5,314 nt of DNA. It comes from CAJKWP01 sp964554475. GTDB lineage: Bacteria; Bacillota; Clostridia; Christensenellales; UBA1242. Below, piece by piece: positions 1 through 5,251 of the stretch (positions within the stretch are counted from its first letter, which is position 1; every line of letters starts with the position of its first letter). A program made the translations under genes and the position numbers. The stretch is taken from contig CAZKOT010000059.1 in the NCBI GenBank assembly GCA_964554475.1, forward strand, positions 1-5,314. Reading direction: 5' to 3'. The notes under the pieces were generated by a model. That model was not told the DNA's origin, made no database searches, and saw only the letters and a list, made by a program, of their open reading frames with translations.

Positions 1-66
1 GTAAATCTAATAAGGGTTAAGGGCACATGTAATGAGGAATATAAATCTTTCTTTTTAACTCTTAAC

Positions 67-876
67 CTAATCTTTAATATTTAATAATTCTTTGATTTTT
101 GGAAGTTGCTCCTCGGCCGCCTCTCTTCCAAGACGGATTATGTCCATTGTTGATTTTTTGCCAAAAGCATAAATTTTGTGATGCTGAACTTTTGGTTCAA
201 TTGTTACATCAGCAAATTTTTCTTTGAGTTTTCTTTGCTGTATTATTTGAAGTTGCGTGCAATTGTAAAGAATGCTTATTGAGGTTAAAATTTTTTTTGG
301 ATTGAAAAGATACTTGTTGAGAACATCAACAGCAATTACAATGTCGGCTCCCATTTTTTTTACAACATCATCGGGAACATTATTTAAAATTCCGCCATCA
401 ACGTAAAGTTTACCGTCATCAAATTTTGCTGGAGTGAAAGCGCCAGGAACGCTTATACTGCACCTAATTGCTTTTATTAAAGAACCGCTGTAAAAAACTT
501 TTTCGGTTCCGTCTTTTAAATCAACCGCAATGCATCTGAAGGGAATTTTTGAATCTTCAATTTGTTTGTCTTCTCCAAGTACTTTTTTTATTTGTTTCGC
601 TGTTGCATGTCCATTTAAAAGTCCGCTGGGATTAAGATTGAAATCAAGTAAACTTAAAGTGTGTAACTTTAAAGCATATGTTTCCAATTGTTTTATTGAA
701 ACACCGTTTGCATAAAGTCCACCTACCACACTACCCATTGATGTGCCAGCAATGAAATCAATAGGAATAGAGTTCTCTTCCAAAACTTGCAAAACACCCA
801 CATGGGCAAGACCCCATGCTGCACCGCCACTCAAAGCAATTCCAATTTTTTTTCTATTTGTGATATTTTCATCCAT
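67..876 (-). CDS. Patatin-like phospholipase family protein (RssA/NTE type)
   Basis: This 269-residue protein is a predicted serine hydrolase of the patatin family, which uses a Ser-Asp dyad to cleave acyl esters of lipids. The oxyanion-hole segment SGGAAWG lies at residues 16-22. The nucleophile elbow GTSMGS lies at 44-49, with Ser46 as the nucleophile. The catalytic Asp is D160 in YVDGG, followed by NNVP as is usual in the family. There is no signal peptide, so it probably acts in the cytosol or at the inner face of the membrane. The length is normal for stand-alone bacterial RssA-like proteins, and all catalytic elements are intact. The start is supported by GAGGGTG at 881-887 on the minus strand. 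The stop is TAG at 67-69. No terminator is visible in the 66 bases beyond the stop, which also hold no recognisable gene. The family is secure, but the substrate and physiological role are unknown. Confidence 0.93.
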   Translation of the reverse strand: MDENITNRKKIGIALSGGAAWGLAHVGVLQVLEENSIPIDFIAGTSMGSVVGGLYANGVSIKQLETYALKLHTLSLLDFNLNPSGLLNGHATAKQIKKVLGEDKQIEDSKIPFRCIAVDLKDGTEKVFYSGSLIKAIRCSISVPGAFTPAKFDDGKLYVDGGILNNVPDDVVKKMGADIVIAVDVLNKYLFNPKKILTSISILYNCTQLQIIQQRKLKEKFADVTIEPKVQHHKIYAFGKKSTMDIIRLGREAAEEQLPKIKELLNIKD

Positions 877-880
877 AAGT

Positions 881-887
881 CACCCTC
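881..887 (-). promoter_or_regulatory. Ribosome binding site of the patatin gene
   Basis: GAGGGTG on the minus strand, with its GAGG core seven bases before the ATG at 874-876, fixes the start of the patatin gene. The arm of the large palindromic element at 893-1045 begins only six bases further upstream, so folding of that element in the mRNA could affect access to this site. That effect is inferred. Confidence 0.6.
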
Positions 888-892
888 ATTTA

Positions 893-1045
893 AGCCTGTC
901 GACAAAGGGCAATGGACGCAAAAAATTAAAGATTTTTTGCTGCTGCGTTTACTGCCAAACGCCGAAAGACAGTCATTTACGTAGAAGTAAACTCCTGCCT
1001 TTCGGCATTTGTCGAGCCTTGCCCATTGCTCTTTCTCGATAGGCT
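893..1045. repeat. 153-bp multi-stem palindromic element
   Basis: The outer arms are 893-917 and 1021-1045. In plus-strand sense they form 21 Watson-Crick pairs and two G-T pairs out of 25 positions. Inside lie a perfect 9-bp hairpin (918-926 with 932-940, loop TAAAG), a perfect 6-bp hairpin (945-950 with 957-962), and a 12-position stem (961-972 with 995-1006, one A-C mismatch that becomes a G-U pair in minus-strand RNA). That last stem is topped by TTTAC/GTAAA (976-980 with 987-991). The element is visibly richer in GC than its flanks. A TA dinucleotide lies just outside each end (891-892 and 1045-1046), as expected of a TA-targeting miniature element but weak evidence in AT-rich DNA. It may be a non-autonomous palindromic repeat, a structured leader of the patatin mRNA, or both. 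It encodes no recognisable protein and is not followed by the T-run of an ordinary terminator for either flanking gene. Confidence 0.75.
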
Positions 1046-1072
1046 ATTTTTTTATAATTTGATTTCATTTTT

Positions 1073-1101
1073 ATTATAGCAAAAAGAATTACATAATTTA
1101 A
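1073..1101 (-). promoter_or_regulatory. Candidate promoter of the patatin gene
   Basis: On the minus strand there is a perfect -10 hexamer TATAAT (1073-1078), a 17-base spacer, and TTAAAT (1096-1101) as a weak -35 matching three of six consensus bases. Transcription would start near 1066. The leader of about 190 bases would contain the entire palindromic element at 893-1045. The surrounding DNA is so AT-rich that chance -10 matches are likely, so this is a moderate call. No convincing promoter was found for the oppositely oriented gene at 1182. Confidence 0.4.
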
Positions 1102-1181
1102 AACTATTTTAAACAAATTAAAATTTGCTGTTTCTTGAATTATTTTTTTTTAATATAACAAAATAACTATAGGAGAATTTT

Positions 1182-2060
1182 ATGAACGAAAAATTTTTTA
1201 ACAATATCCTTTTTAAGAAAAACGCTAGGGCATTGTTTTGGATTTCAATTTGTGTCGCAATTTTTTTTGGAGGATATTCAATTGCGAATTTATTTTTAAA
1301 AAGTTGGGTTTACCCAACCAACGAACTTTTTAATGCTTTTTACCCTAGTGATTACGTTAATTTATTTTTTGGTGTTCCAATTTTAATTGTTTCTATGATT
1401 GTTGCATTTAAACCTTGTAGAATTGGTTTAAGTGGCTGGTTTGCCTCACTTTTATTTATTCTATATAGTACAATTGCTTGTTTGTTTGCTGTTCGAGGCA
1501 TTTATAGTCTTGTTGTAAATGCAGTGATTATAATTTTTACCTTAACAACGCTTGCTCTTCTTTTAGCATCAATTGATTATTCAGGTTTTGTTCCGTCGCA
1601 ATTTCCATTTAAAAATGTTAAAGTTGTAAGTTTAATTTTAGGAATTATTTTAAGTTTAATAAGTTTGTTTTTTCTCGGCAAAGCATTATACATTATCATT
1701 GGGAATGTCGCGGGAAGTTTTGATTTATCTCTTGCTGTAATAGGAACAAGTATTGCTGACATAATCATTAGCTTAATTTGGCTTTTGTCGGGCATTTTCT
1801 TTTTTACTCGTCCTAAAACGGGTTTTATTTCGGGTTTTATTTCATATCTTTCTGGAACATTGCTCTTTATTGCTTATTTAATTTATTTAATTGTTCAAGC
1901 TGCAGTTTCAAGAATCCCACTAATAGTAAATGACTTTATTATTGCGTCTGCAATTAGTTTGGTTATGATTGTTCCAACAATCATTTTATTAGTAAAACTT
2001 TATAAAAATAATGTGGTGGCGAAAAGAGCGGAAGCACAAAAACAAACAACTAATGAATAA
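1182..2060 (+). CDS. Uncharacterised polytopic membrane protein
   Basis: I do not recognise the family of this 292-residue protein. It is very hydrophobic, with about eight predicted membrane segments near residues 17-39, 57-76, 82-104, 107-131, 146-172, 184-209, 215-242 and 250-273. The N-terminus is short and basic (K4, K12, K13, R16). The C-terminal tail is hydrophilic and basic (from about K272), suggesting that both ends face the cytoplasm. No catalytic, metal-binding or nucleotide-binding motif stands out, and there is no cleavable signal peptide. The start is well supported by AGGAG at 1171-1175, six bases before the ATG. The gene stands alone: it diverges from the patatin gene and converges on the Nudix gene, with a terminator at 2074-2103. 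A transporter-like or membrane-stress role cannot be told from the sequence. The gene call is secure, but the function is unknown. Confidence 0.85.
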   Translation: MNEKFFNNILFKKNARALFWISICVAIFFGGYSIANLFLKSWVYPTNELFNAFYPSDYVNLFFGVPILIVSMIVAFKPCRIGLSGWFASLLFILYSTIACLFAVRGIYSLVVNAVIIIFTLTTLALLLASIDYSGFVPSQFPFKNVKVVSLILGIILSLISLFFLGKALYIIIGNVAGSFDLSLAVIGTSIADIIISLIWLLSGIFFFTRPKTGFISGFISYLSGTLLFIAYLIYLIVQAAVSRIPLIVNDFIIASAISLVMIVPTIILLVKLYKNNVVAKRAEAQKQTTNE

Positions 2061-2073
2061 TCACATCGTACAA

Positions 2074-2103
2074 AAAACTTCAAATTTTGACGTTTGAAGT
2101 TTT
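2074..2103. terminator. Bidirectional intrinsic terminator
   Basis: AAAACTTCAAA (2074-2084) and TTTGAAGTTTT (2093-2103) form a perfect 11-bp stem with an 8-base loop. On the plus strand the hairpin runs into TTTT-ATC-TTTTT. On the minus strand it ends in TTTTTTG (2071-2077 complemented). It lies between the convergent ends of the membrane-protein gene (stop at 2060) and the Nudix gene (stop at 2128), so it can serve both. The GC content of the stem is low, as is usual in such AT-rich genomes. Confidence 0.8.
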
Positions 2104-2127
2104 ATCTTTTTGAATAACAAAATACTT

Positions 2128-2652
2128 TTATATATTATTAATTTTTTCTAAAAATTCAATAATAATATCCCATGCGCCCCATTTTTCAGTTAAAACTTTA
2201 TCTCTTTTTTCAACCAAATTTTTTAATTCTTCAAAAGGAAACCATTTGACTGCTGAAATTTCTTCTTTTTGAAGTTTTAAATCGCTTATATTAATATTTT
2301 TTTTGATGAAAAAAAACTTGTTGTGATGCTTATTGCTTCCAACAATACTTTTTGCTTGTCCAATTAATTGAATTTCATTTTTATTAATTTTTAAACCTAA
2401 TTCTTCATCAAGTTCACGTATGATTGTTGTCAATTCGTCATCTCCAGCACTTACATGACCTCCGCAAGAAATGTCCCAACGTTCTTGCCAAGGATGACCA
2501 TTTTTTGCAACCTGTTCGGATAGGATTTCGTTTTTGTCATTGACAATAAATGCTGTGACTGCACAGTGCCAAAATCCTTTTTCATGAGCCTCTTTTCGTT
2601 CCATTTCTCCAATTTTATTTCCGTCTTCGTCAAAAATATTTAGGTTTTCCAT
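2128..2652 (-). CDS. Nudix hydrolase, isopentenyl-diphosphate-isomerase-like subgroup
   Basis: This 174-residue protein carries a Nudix box at residues 65-87: G65, x5, D71, x7, then REL-x-EE-x-GL (R79 E80, E83 E84, G86). Nudix enzymes hydrolyse a nucleoside diphosphate linked to another group, using a divalent metal bound by the REUxEE glutamates, which are all present. The early box glutamate is Asp71 here, a conservative change. The preceding layout (FDEDGNKIG near 7-15, KGFWHCAV at 25-32, then ERWDISCGGHV at 57-67) is typical of the group related to isopentenyl-diphosphate isomerase and E. coli YfcD. It is not evidence of isomerase activity. The C-terminal part has the WFPFEEL motif (137-143) common in Nudix proteins. 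The protein is cytosolic, with no signal peptide. GGAG at 2659-2662, six bases before the ATG, supports the start. The substrate cannot be told. Confidence 0.92.
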   Translation of the reverse strand: MENLNIFDEDGNKIGEMERKEAHEKGFWHCAVTAFIVNDKNEILSEQVAKNGHPWQERWDISCGGHVSAGDDELTTIIRELDEELGLKINKNEIQLIGQAKSIVGSNKHHNKFFFIKKNINISDLKLQKEEISAVKWFPFEELKNLVEKRDKVLTEKWGAWDIIIEFLEKINNI

Positions 2653-2714
2653 ATCTTTCTCCGCTCAAATAAACAAATTAACATTTAATATTGAATAATA
2701 GAAAAAATTATTTA

Positions 2715-2742
2715 AGTATACATATATTAACAAAAAAAACAA
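2715..2742 (-). promoter_or_regulatory. Candidate promoter of the Nudix gene
   Basis: The minus strand holds a good -10 hexamer TATACT (2715-2720) and a partial -35 TTGTTT (2737-2742) separated by 16 bases. Transcription would start near 2708, giving a leader of about 55 bases. The -35 matches only three of six consensus bases and lies in a T-rich run, so the call is moderate. Confidence 0.4.
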
Positions 2743-2889
2743 ATAAATAGCAAATTAAATTCATATCGCTTCGTTAAAGATTGCTATGATTTTCTGTCTT
2801 TGAAATGGTTTTTCAATTTTTAGACAAAGGACAAATTTTATTTTTTTTAATTAATCATCAGTCAATTTCGCTCTTTTAACAAGTCGCTG

Positions 2890-2918
2890 TTGACTTTCAA
2901 AATAAAAAATGCTAAAAT
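2890..2918 (+). promoter_or_regulatory. Sigma-70-type promoter of the purB-pyrFE unit
   Basis: TTGACT (2890-2895) and TAAAAT (2913-2918) are separated by exactly 17 bases. The -10 is preceded by TGC, an extended -10 element. This is the best promoter in the window. Transcription would begin near 2925, leaving only about 14 bases before the purB start at 2939. That leaves no room for a leader riboswitch, and it excludes the in-frame ATG at 2909 as the start because that codon lies inside the promoter. A 5-bp dyad AAGTC-N6-GACTT (2881-2885 and 2892-2896) overlaps the -35 and could be an operator. It does not resemble the Bacillus PurBox. Confidence 0.75.
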
Positions 2919-2938
2919 TTCTCAATAGGAGAAAATCA

Positions 2939-3010
2939 ATGGATAAAGTGCAAGACAAAATGCAAGAGGAACAGCAGCGAAATAGAATTAAACAACTCAC
3001 TGCCATAACA
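2939..3010 (+). CDS. purB: Adenylosuccinate lyase, N-terminal fragment cut by the assembly gap
   Basis: The first 24 codons run into the N block. The last visible residues, LTAIT (20-24), match the family's conserved N-terminal LTA-[VI]-SPxDGRY motif, which begins at about residue 6 in E. coli PurB. This protein therefore carries about 14 extra, highly polar residues rich in Gln, Glu, Lys and Arg in front. The start at 2939 is chosen because AGGAGA (2927-2932) lies six bases upstream and because an in-frame ATG at 2909 falls within the promoter. Taken alone this fragment would be hard to name. The assignment rests on that short motif and on the unmistakable PurB C-terminus on the other side of the gap. 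Confidence 0.75.
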
Positions 3011-3110
3011 NNNNNNNNNNNNNNNNNNNNNNNNNNNNNNNNNNNNNNNNNNNNNNNNNNNNNNNNNNNNNNNNNNNNNNNNNNNNNNNNNNNNNNNNNN
3101 NNNNNNNNNN
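3011..3110. other. Assembly gap: 100 N placeholder inside purB
   Basis: Exactly 100 unknown bases separate the two purB fragments. The reading frames on the two sides are not in register across 100 bases, and the protein comparison shows far more is missing. From E. coli PurB, recalled as 456 residues, about 295 codons (roughly 885 bases) should lie here. The length shown is therefore a conventional placeholder, not a measurement. Confidence 0.95.
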
Positions 3111-3593
3111 GATTTCGAAAACGGTGAGGCTAATTTTGGTTTAAGTGCTGATTTTGCTGATTCATTAAAGAGAAGACTTGCAATTTCAAGAATGCAACGT
3201 GATTTAAGGGATTCTTCCACTTCACGCAATCTTGTCATGCCATTTGCTTATGCTTTAATTGGAATGAAAGCCGTAATTCGTGGAATGGGAAAAATCACTG
3301 CTAACCAAAAAGTTATGAGTGAAGAACTCAATAGCAATTGGGCAGTTGTTGCGGAAGGCATTCAAACAATTTTACGAACAGTTGGACAAGACAGTGCTTA
3401 TGACATTTTAAAATCATTAACACGGGGTAAAGCAATAACCGAAGCTGACATAAAAAATTTTGCTGTCAGTCTTAAAGAAAAAGGAATACCAGAAGATATT
3501 GTTGAGAGAATTTTGAAAATTACACCGCATAATTATATTGGAGCTGCTCCTGAACTTACTAAAAGAGCAGGGGAATTGACAAGGGATTTATAA
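3111..3593 (+). CDS. purB: Adenylosuccinate lyase, C-terminal fragment
   Basis: The 160 residues before the TAA are the C-terminal third of adenylosuccinate lyase. This enzyme of the fumarase/aspartase superfamily cleaves SAICAR to AICAR and adenylosuccinate to AMP, releasing fumarate. The fragment opens with DFENGEANFGL, which directly follows the signature SS-x-MPHKVNP loop in E. coli-type PurB. It continues with QRDLRDSSTSRN (29-40), where R30, S35 and R39 match conserved substrate-contacting positions. Then come LNSNWAVVAEGIQT, LTRGKAIT and TPHNYIGAA near the end, all typical of the E. coli-type subfamily. The catalytic His and the flexible-loop Ser lie in the gap. The ATG at 3192 is internal and is not a start. 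The 3' end is intact, followed by an 87-base spacer with no hairpin terminator and then the pyrFE gene, so the two are probably cotranscribed. Confidence 0.95.
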   Translation, partial: DFENGEANFGLSADFADSLKRRLAISRMQRDLRDSSTSRNLVMPFAYALIGMKAVIRGMGKITANQKVMSEELNSNWAVVAEGIQTILRTVGQDSAYDILKSLTRGKAITEADIKNFAVSLKEKGIPEDIVERILKITPHNYIGAAPELTKRAGELTRDL

Positions 3594-3666
3594 TATTGCT
3601 TTTTTTTCGGGGAGTTAAACATAGAGAATTAGAAAATACTGCTTCGGTTTACCACGTTCAAAATTT

Positions 3667-3673
3667 AAGGAGG
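3667..3673 (+). promoter_or_regulatory. Strong ribosome binding site of the pyrFE fusion gene
   Basis: AAGGAGG is a full match to the anti-Shine-Dalgarno core. It lies seven bases before the ATG at 3681 and fixes that start. It suggests strong, independent translation of the fusion gene within the shared message. Confidence 0.85.
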
Positions 3674-3680
3674 AAAAACT

Positions 3681-5219
3681 ATGACAGGTTTTGAAAAATT
3701 ACAAAAATTATCTCAAGAAAAAAATTCTCACATTATTTTAGGACTTGATCCAAACAAAGAAATGGAAAAAGACATTTATGCAACTAATTACGGAATTGAA
3801 AATTATTTAAAGTGGCTGATTGACCAAACACATGAGCATATTGTTGGAATAAAACCAAATTTAGCTTTTTATGAAAATTCCAATAACAGTAGATTGATGA
3901 TGGCAAGACTAATGGACTATGCACAAAAGCATTATGGTCTTGTTACAATTCTAGATGTTAAGCATGGAGACATCGGTGAAACTCAAAAAGAATGGGCAAG
4001 TGCTGACATTAAAAATTTTAAACCAGATATTGTTACAATTAATTCTTATATGGGTTATAAAGACACCCTTTTACCCTATTTTAATCTTGACCCAAACATT
4101 TGTGCTTTTGTTTTGACTGCAACTTCAAATCCAGATGCAAGAGAATTTCAAGATTCAATTACAAACGGTATTAAAAATTATCAAAAAATGGCATTGCTAG
4201 TAAGAGAGGCTGATGTTAATCGAGTTGGCTATGTTATAGGCTCAACAAAGCCAGATGCTGTTGTTGGAGTTCGTGCAATTGAAAAACAATATAACTTACA
4301 ACCTGCACCAGTATTAGCACCAGGTTTTGGAAAACAGGGGGGAGATTTATCTTTTGCTGGTTACGCAGGAGAAAATGCATTTTATCCAATTTCGTCCGGT
4401 TTAACTAAATCCGCATATTTAAATGGATTGACTCCAAACGAAGCGGCTAAAAAATGGAAAGAAATAATTAATGAGCAAATTGCAAAAAATGTTTACATGC
4501 AATCAATAACCGAACAGATTATTGATAAAATGGTTGAAAATGATATTATTTGGGTTGCAAAAAGCCCCGAAATTCAAACTTGGAAAATTTTGAAAAAAGG
4601 TCGTGATAAACTAGCAGCAAATGGAATTACAATTCCAAGTGAAAAGGATATTAAAGAAAAGGTTTTTCAAGAATTACTTGCAAATGGAGTTTTAAACAAA
4701 AAGGATTTTGGTGCAATTTTTATTCAAATCCGTGATGTTATGAAAAATCCCGAAGTTTTAAGATTGCTTGCACATTTATATGCGAAACAAATTAAAGAAA
4801 GCGGTTTGGAATTCCATAATGTTGGAGCAGTTGCTTATGGAGCAATAGATATGGGCGCCTTAGTTGCAAGTTATTTAAACAAGCCTTCGTTTTTGGTTAG
4901 AAAAAAGGGCGAGGATGAAGCAACTCATTCAAGAATTTTGGGTGAATTGAAAGAGGGACAAACTGCAATAATGATTGAAGATGTTTTAACATCGGGCGGT
5001 TCGTTAATTAAAGATGTTGAATACTTAAGAGAAACAACAGGAGCAAACATTAATGATGCATTCGTTTTTGTTGCAAGAGAACCTTCGGGATTAGAAAACT
5101 GCAAAAAGAAAGATATTAATGTTCACTATCAAATGGATATGCCACAACTCAAAGAGTTTTTATTTAAAAGTCCTAAAGTTGGAAAGAGTGTTAAAGAAAT
5201 TGTTCGCGAACAGGAATAA
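3681..5219 (+). CDS. pyrFE: Bifunctional OMP decarboxylase / orotate phosphoribosyltransferase (PyrF-PyrE fusion)
   Basis: This 512-residue cytosolic protein would catalyse the last two steps of UMP synthesis: orotate plus PRPP to OMP, then decarboxylation to UMP. Residues 1 to about 265 are a type-2 OMP decarboxylase, as in Mycobacterium PyrF. Visible motifs are GLDP (21-24, D23), GIKPN (56-60, K58), the catalytic LDVKHGDIG (91-99: D92, K94, D97), TATSNP (146-151) and PGFGKQGG (214-221). Residues from about 326 to 495 are the transferase, with VGAVAYGAIDMGA (381-393), FLVRKKG (404-410) and the PRPP loop MIEDVLTSGGS (431-441). Residues 270-325 form an unassigned linker. The domain order is the reverse of animal and plant UMP synthase. 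It is known from cyanobacteria and trypanosomatids. Oddities: no Arg occurs from 199 to 307, so the usual phosphate-binding Arg of the decarboxylase is missing, and the transferase lacks its K-S-G-x-x-S-P segment and K-[DE]-x-G catalytic loop. The reading frame is uninterrupted. Domain identity is firm; full activity of the transferase half is less sure. Confidence 0.93.
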   Translation: MTGFEKLQKLSQEKNSHIILGLDPNKEMEKDIYATNYGIENYLKWLIDQTHEHIVGIKPNLAFYENSNNSRLMMARLMDYAQKHYGLVTILDVKHGDIGETQKEWASADIKNFKPDIVTINSYMGYKDTLLPYFNLDPNICAFVLTATSNPDAREFQDSITNGIKNYQKMALLVREADVNRVGYVIGSTKPDAVVGVRAIEKQYNLQPAPVLAPGFGKQGGDLSFAGYAGENAFYPISSGLTKSAYLNGLTPNEAAKKWKEIINEQIAKNVYMQSITEQIIDKMVENDIIWVAKSPEIQTWKILKKGRDKLAANGITIPSEKDIKEKVFQELLANGVLNKKDFGAIFIQIRDVMKNPEVLRLLAHLYAKQIKESGLEFHNVGAVAYGAIDMGALVASYLNKPSFLVRKKGEDEATHSRILGELKEGQTAIMIEDVLTSGGSLIKDVEYLRETTGANINDAFVFVAREPSGLENCKKKDINVHYQMDMPQLKEFLFKSPKVGKSVKEIVREQE

Positions 5220-5225
5220 AACAAT

Positions 5226-5250
5226 ACATAACACTATTAATTGTGTATGT
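5226..5250 (+). other. Small hairpin just before the terminator
   Basis: ACATA-A-CAC (5226-5234) pairs with GTGTATGT (5243-5250) in an 8-bp stem with one bulged A and an 8-base loop. It lies seven bases after the pyrFE stop and directly abuts the terminator stem. It may protect the 3' end of the message or be chance in AT-rich sequence. Confidence 0.4.
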
Positions 5251-5251
5251 C

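Noticed and set aside
15..67. GGTTAAG / CTTAACC inverted repeat after the patatin stop as a terminator
   Set aside because: The arms are only 7 bp, the loop is 39 bases, and no T-run follows on the minus strand.
530..715. Plus-strand 61-codon ORF inside the patatin gene
   Set aside because: Antisense shadow of a well-conserved coding region, with no family resemblance.
743..1042. Plus-strand ORFs of 99 and 65 codons overlapping the patatin start and the palindrome
   Set aside because: They are antisense to the conserved patatin N-terminus, have no ribosome binding site, and have composition typical of a shadow frame.
1053..1058. Plus-strand TATAAT as the promoter of the membrane-protein gene
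   Set aside because: There is no -35-like hexamer 16-18 bases upstream. A perfect -10 alone is expected by chance in such AT-rich DNA.
2800..2821. TTGAAA / TTTCAA hairpin with a following T-run as a terminator
   Set aside because: The stem is only 6 bp of nearly pure A-T, and no gene ends nearby, because the flanking genes diverge.
2909..2938. Upstream in-frame ATG at 2909 as the purB start
   Set aside because: It lies between the -35 and -10 of the promoter, before the predicted transcription start, and has no ribosome binding site. The ATG at 2939 has AGGAGA at the right distance.
3192..3593. Separate 133-residue protein starting at 3192
   Set aside because: Its reading frame continues upstream to the N run with conserved PurB sequence (DFENGEANFGL), so the ATG is internal to purB.
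3599..3607. T-run after purB as a terminator separating it from pyrFE
   Set aside because: No stem precedes it, so readthrough into pyrFE is expected.
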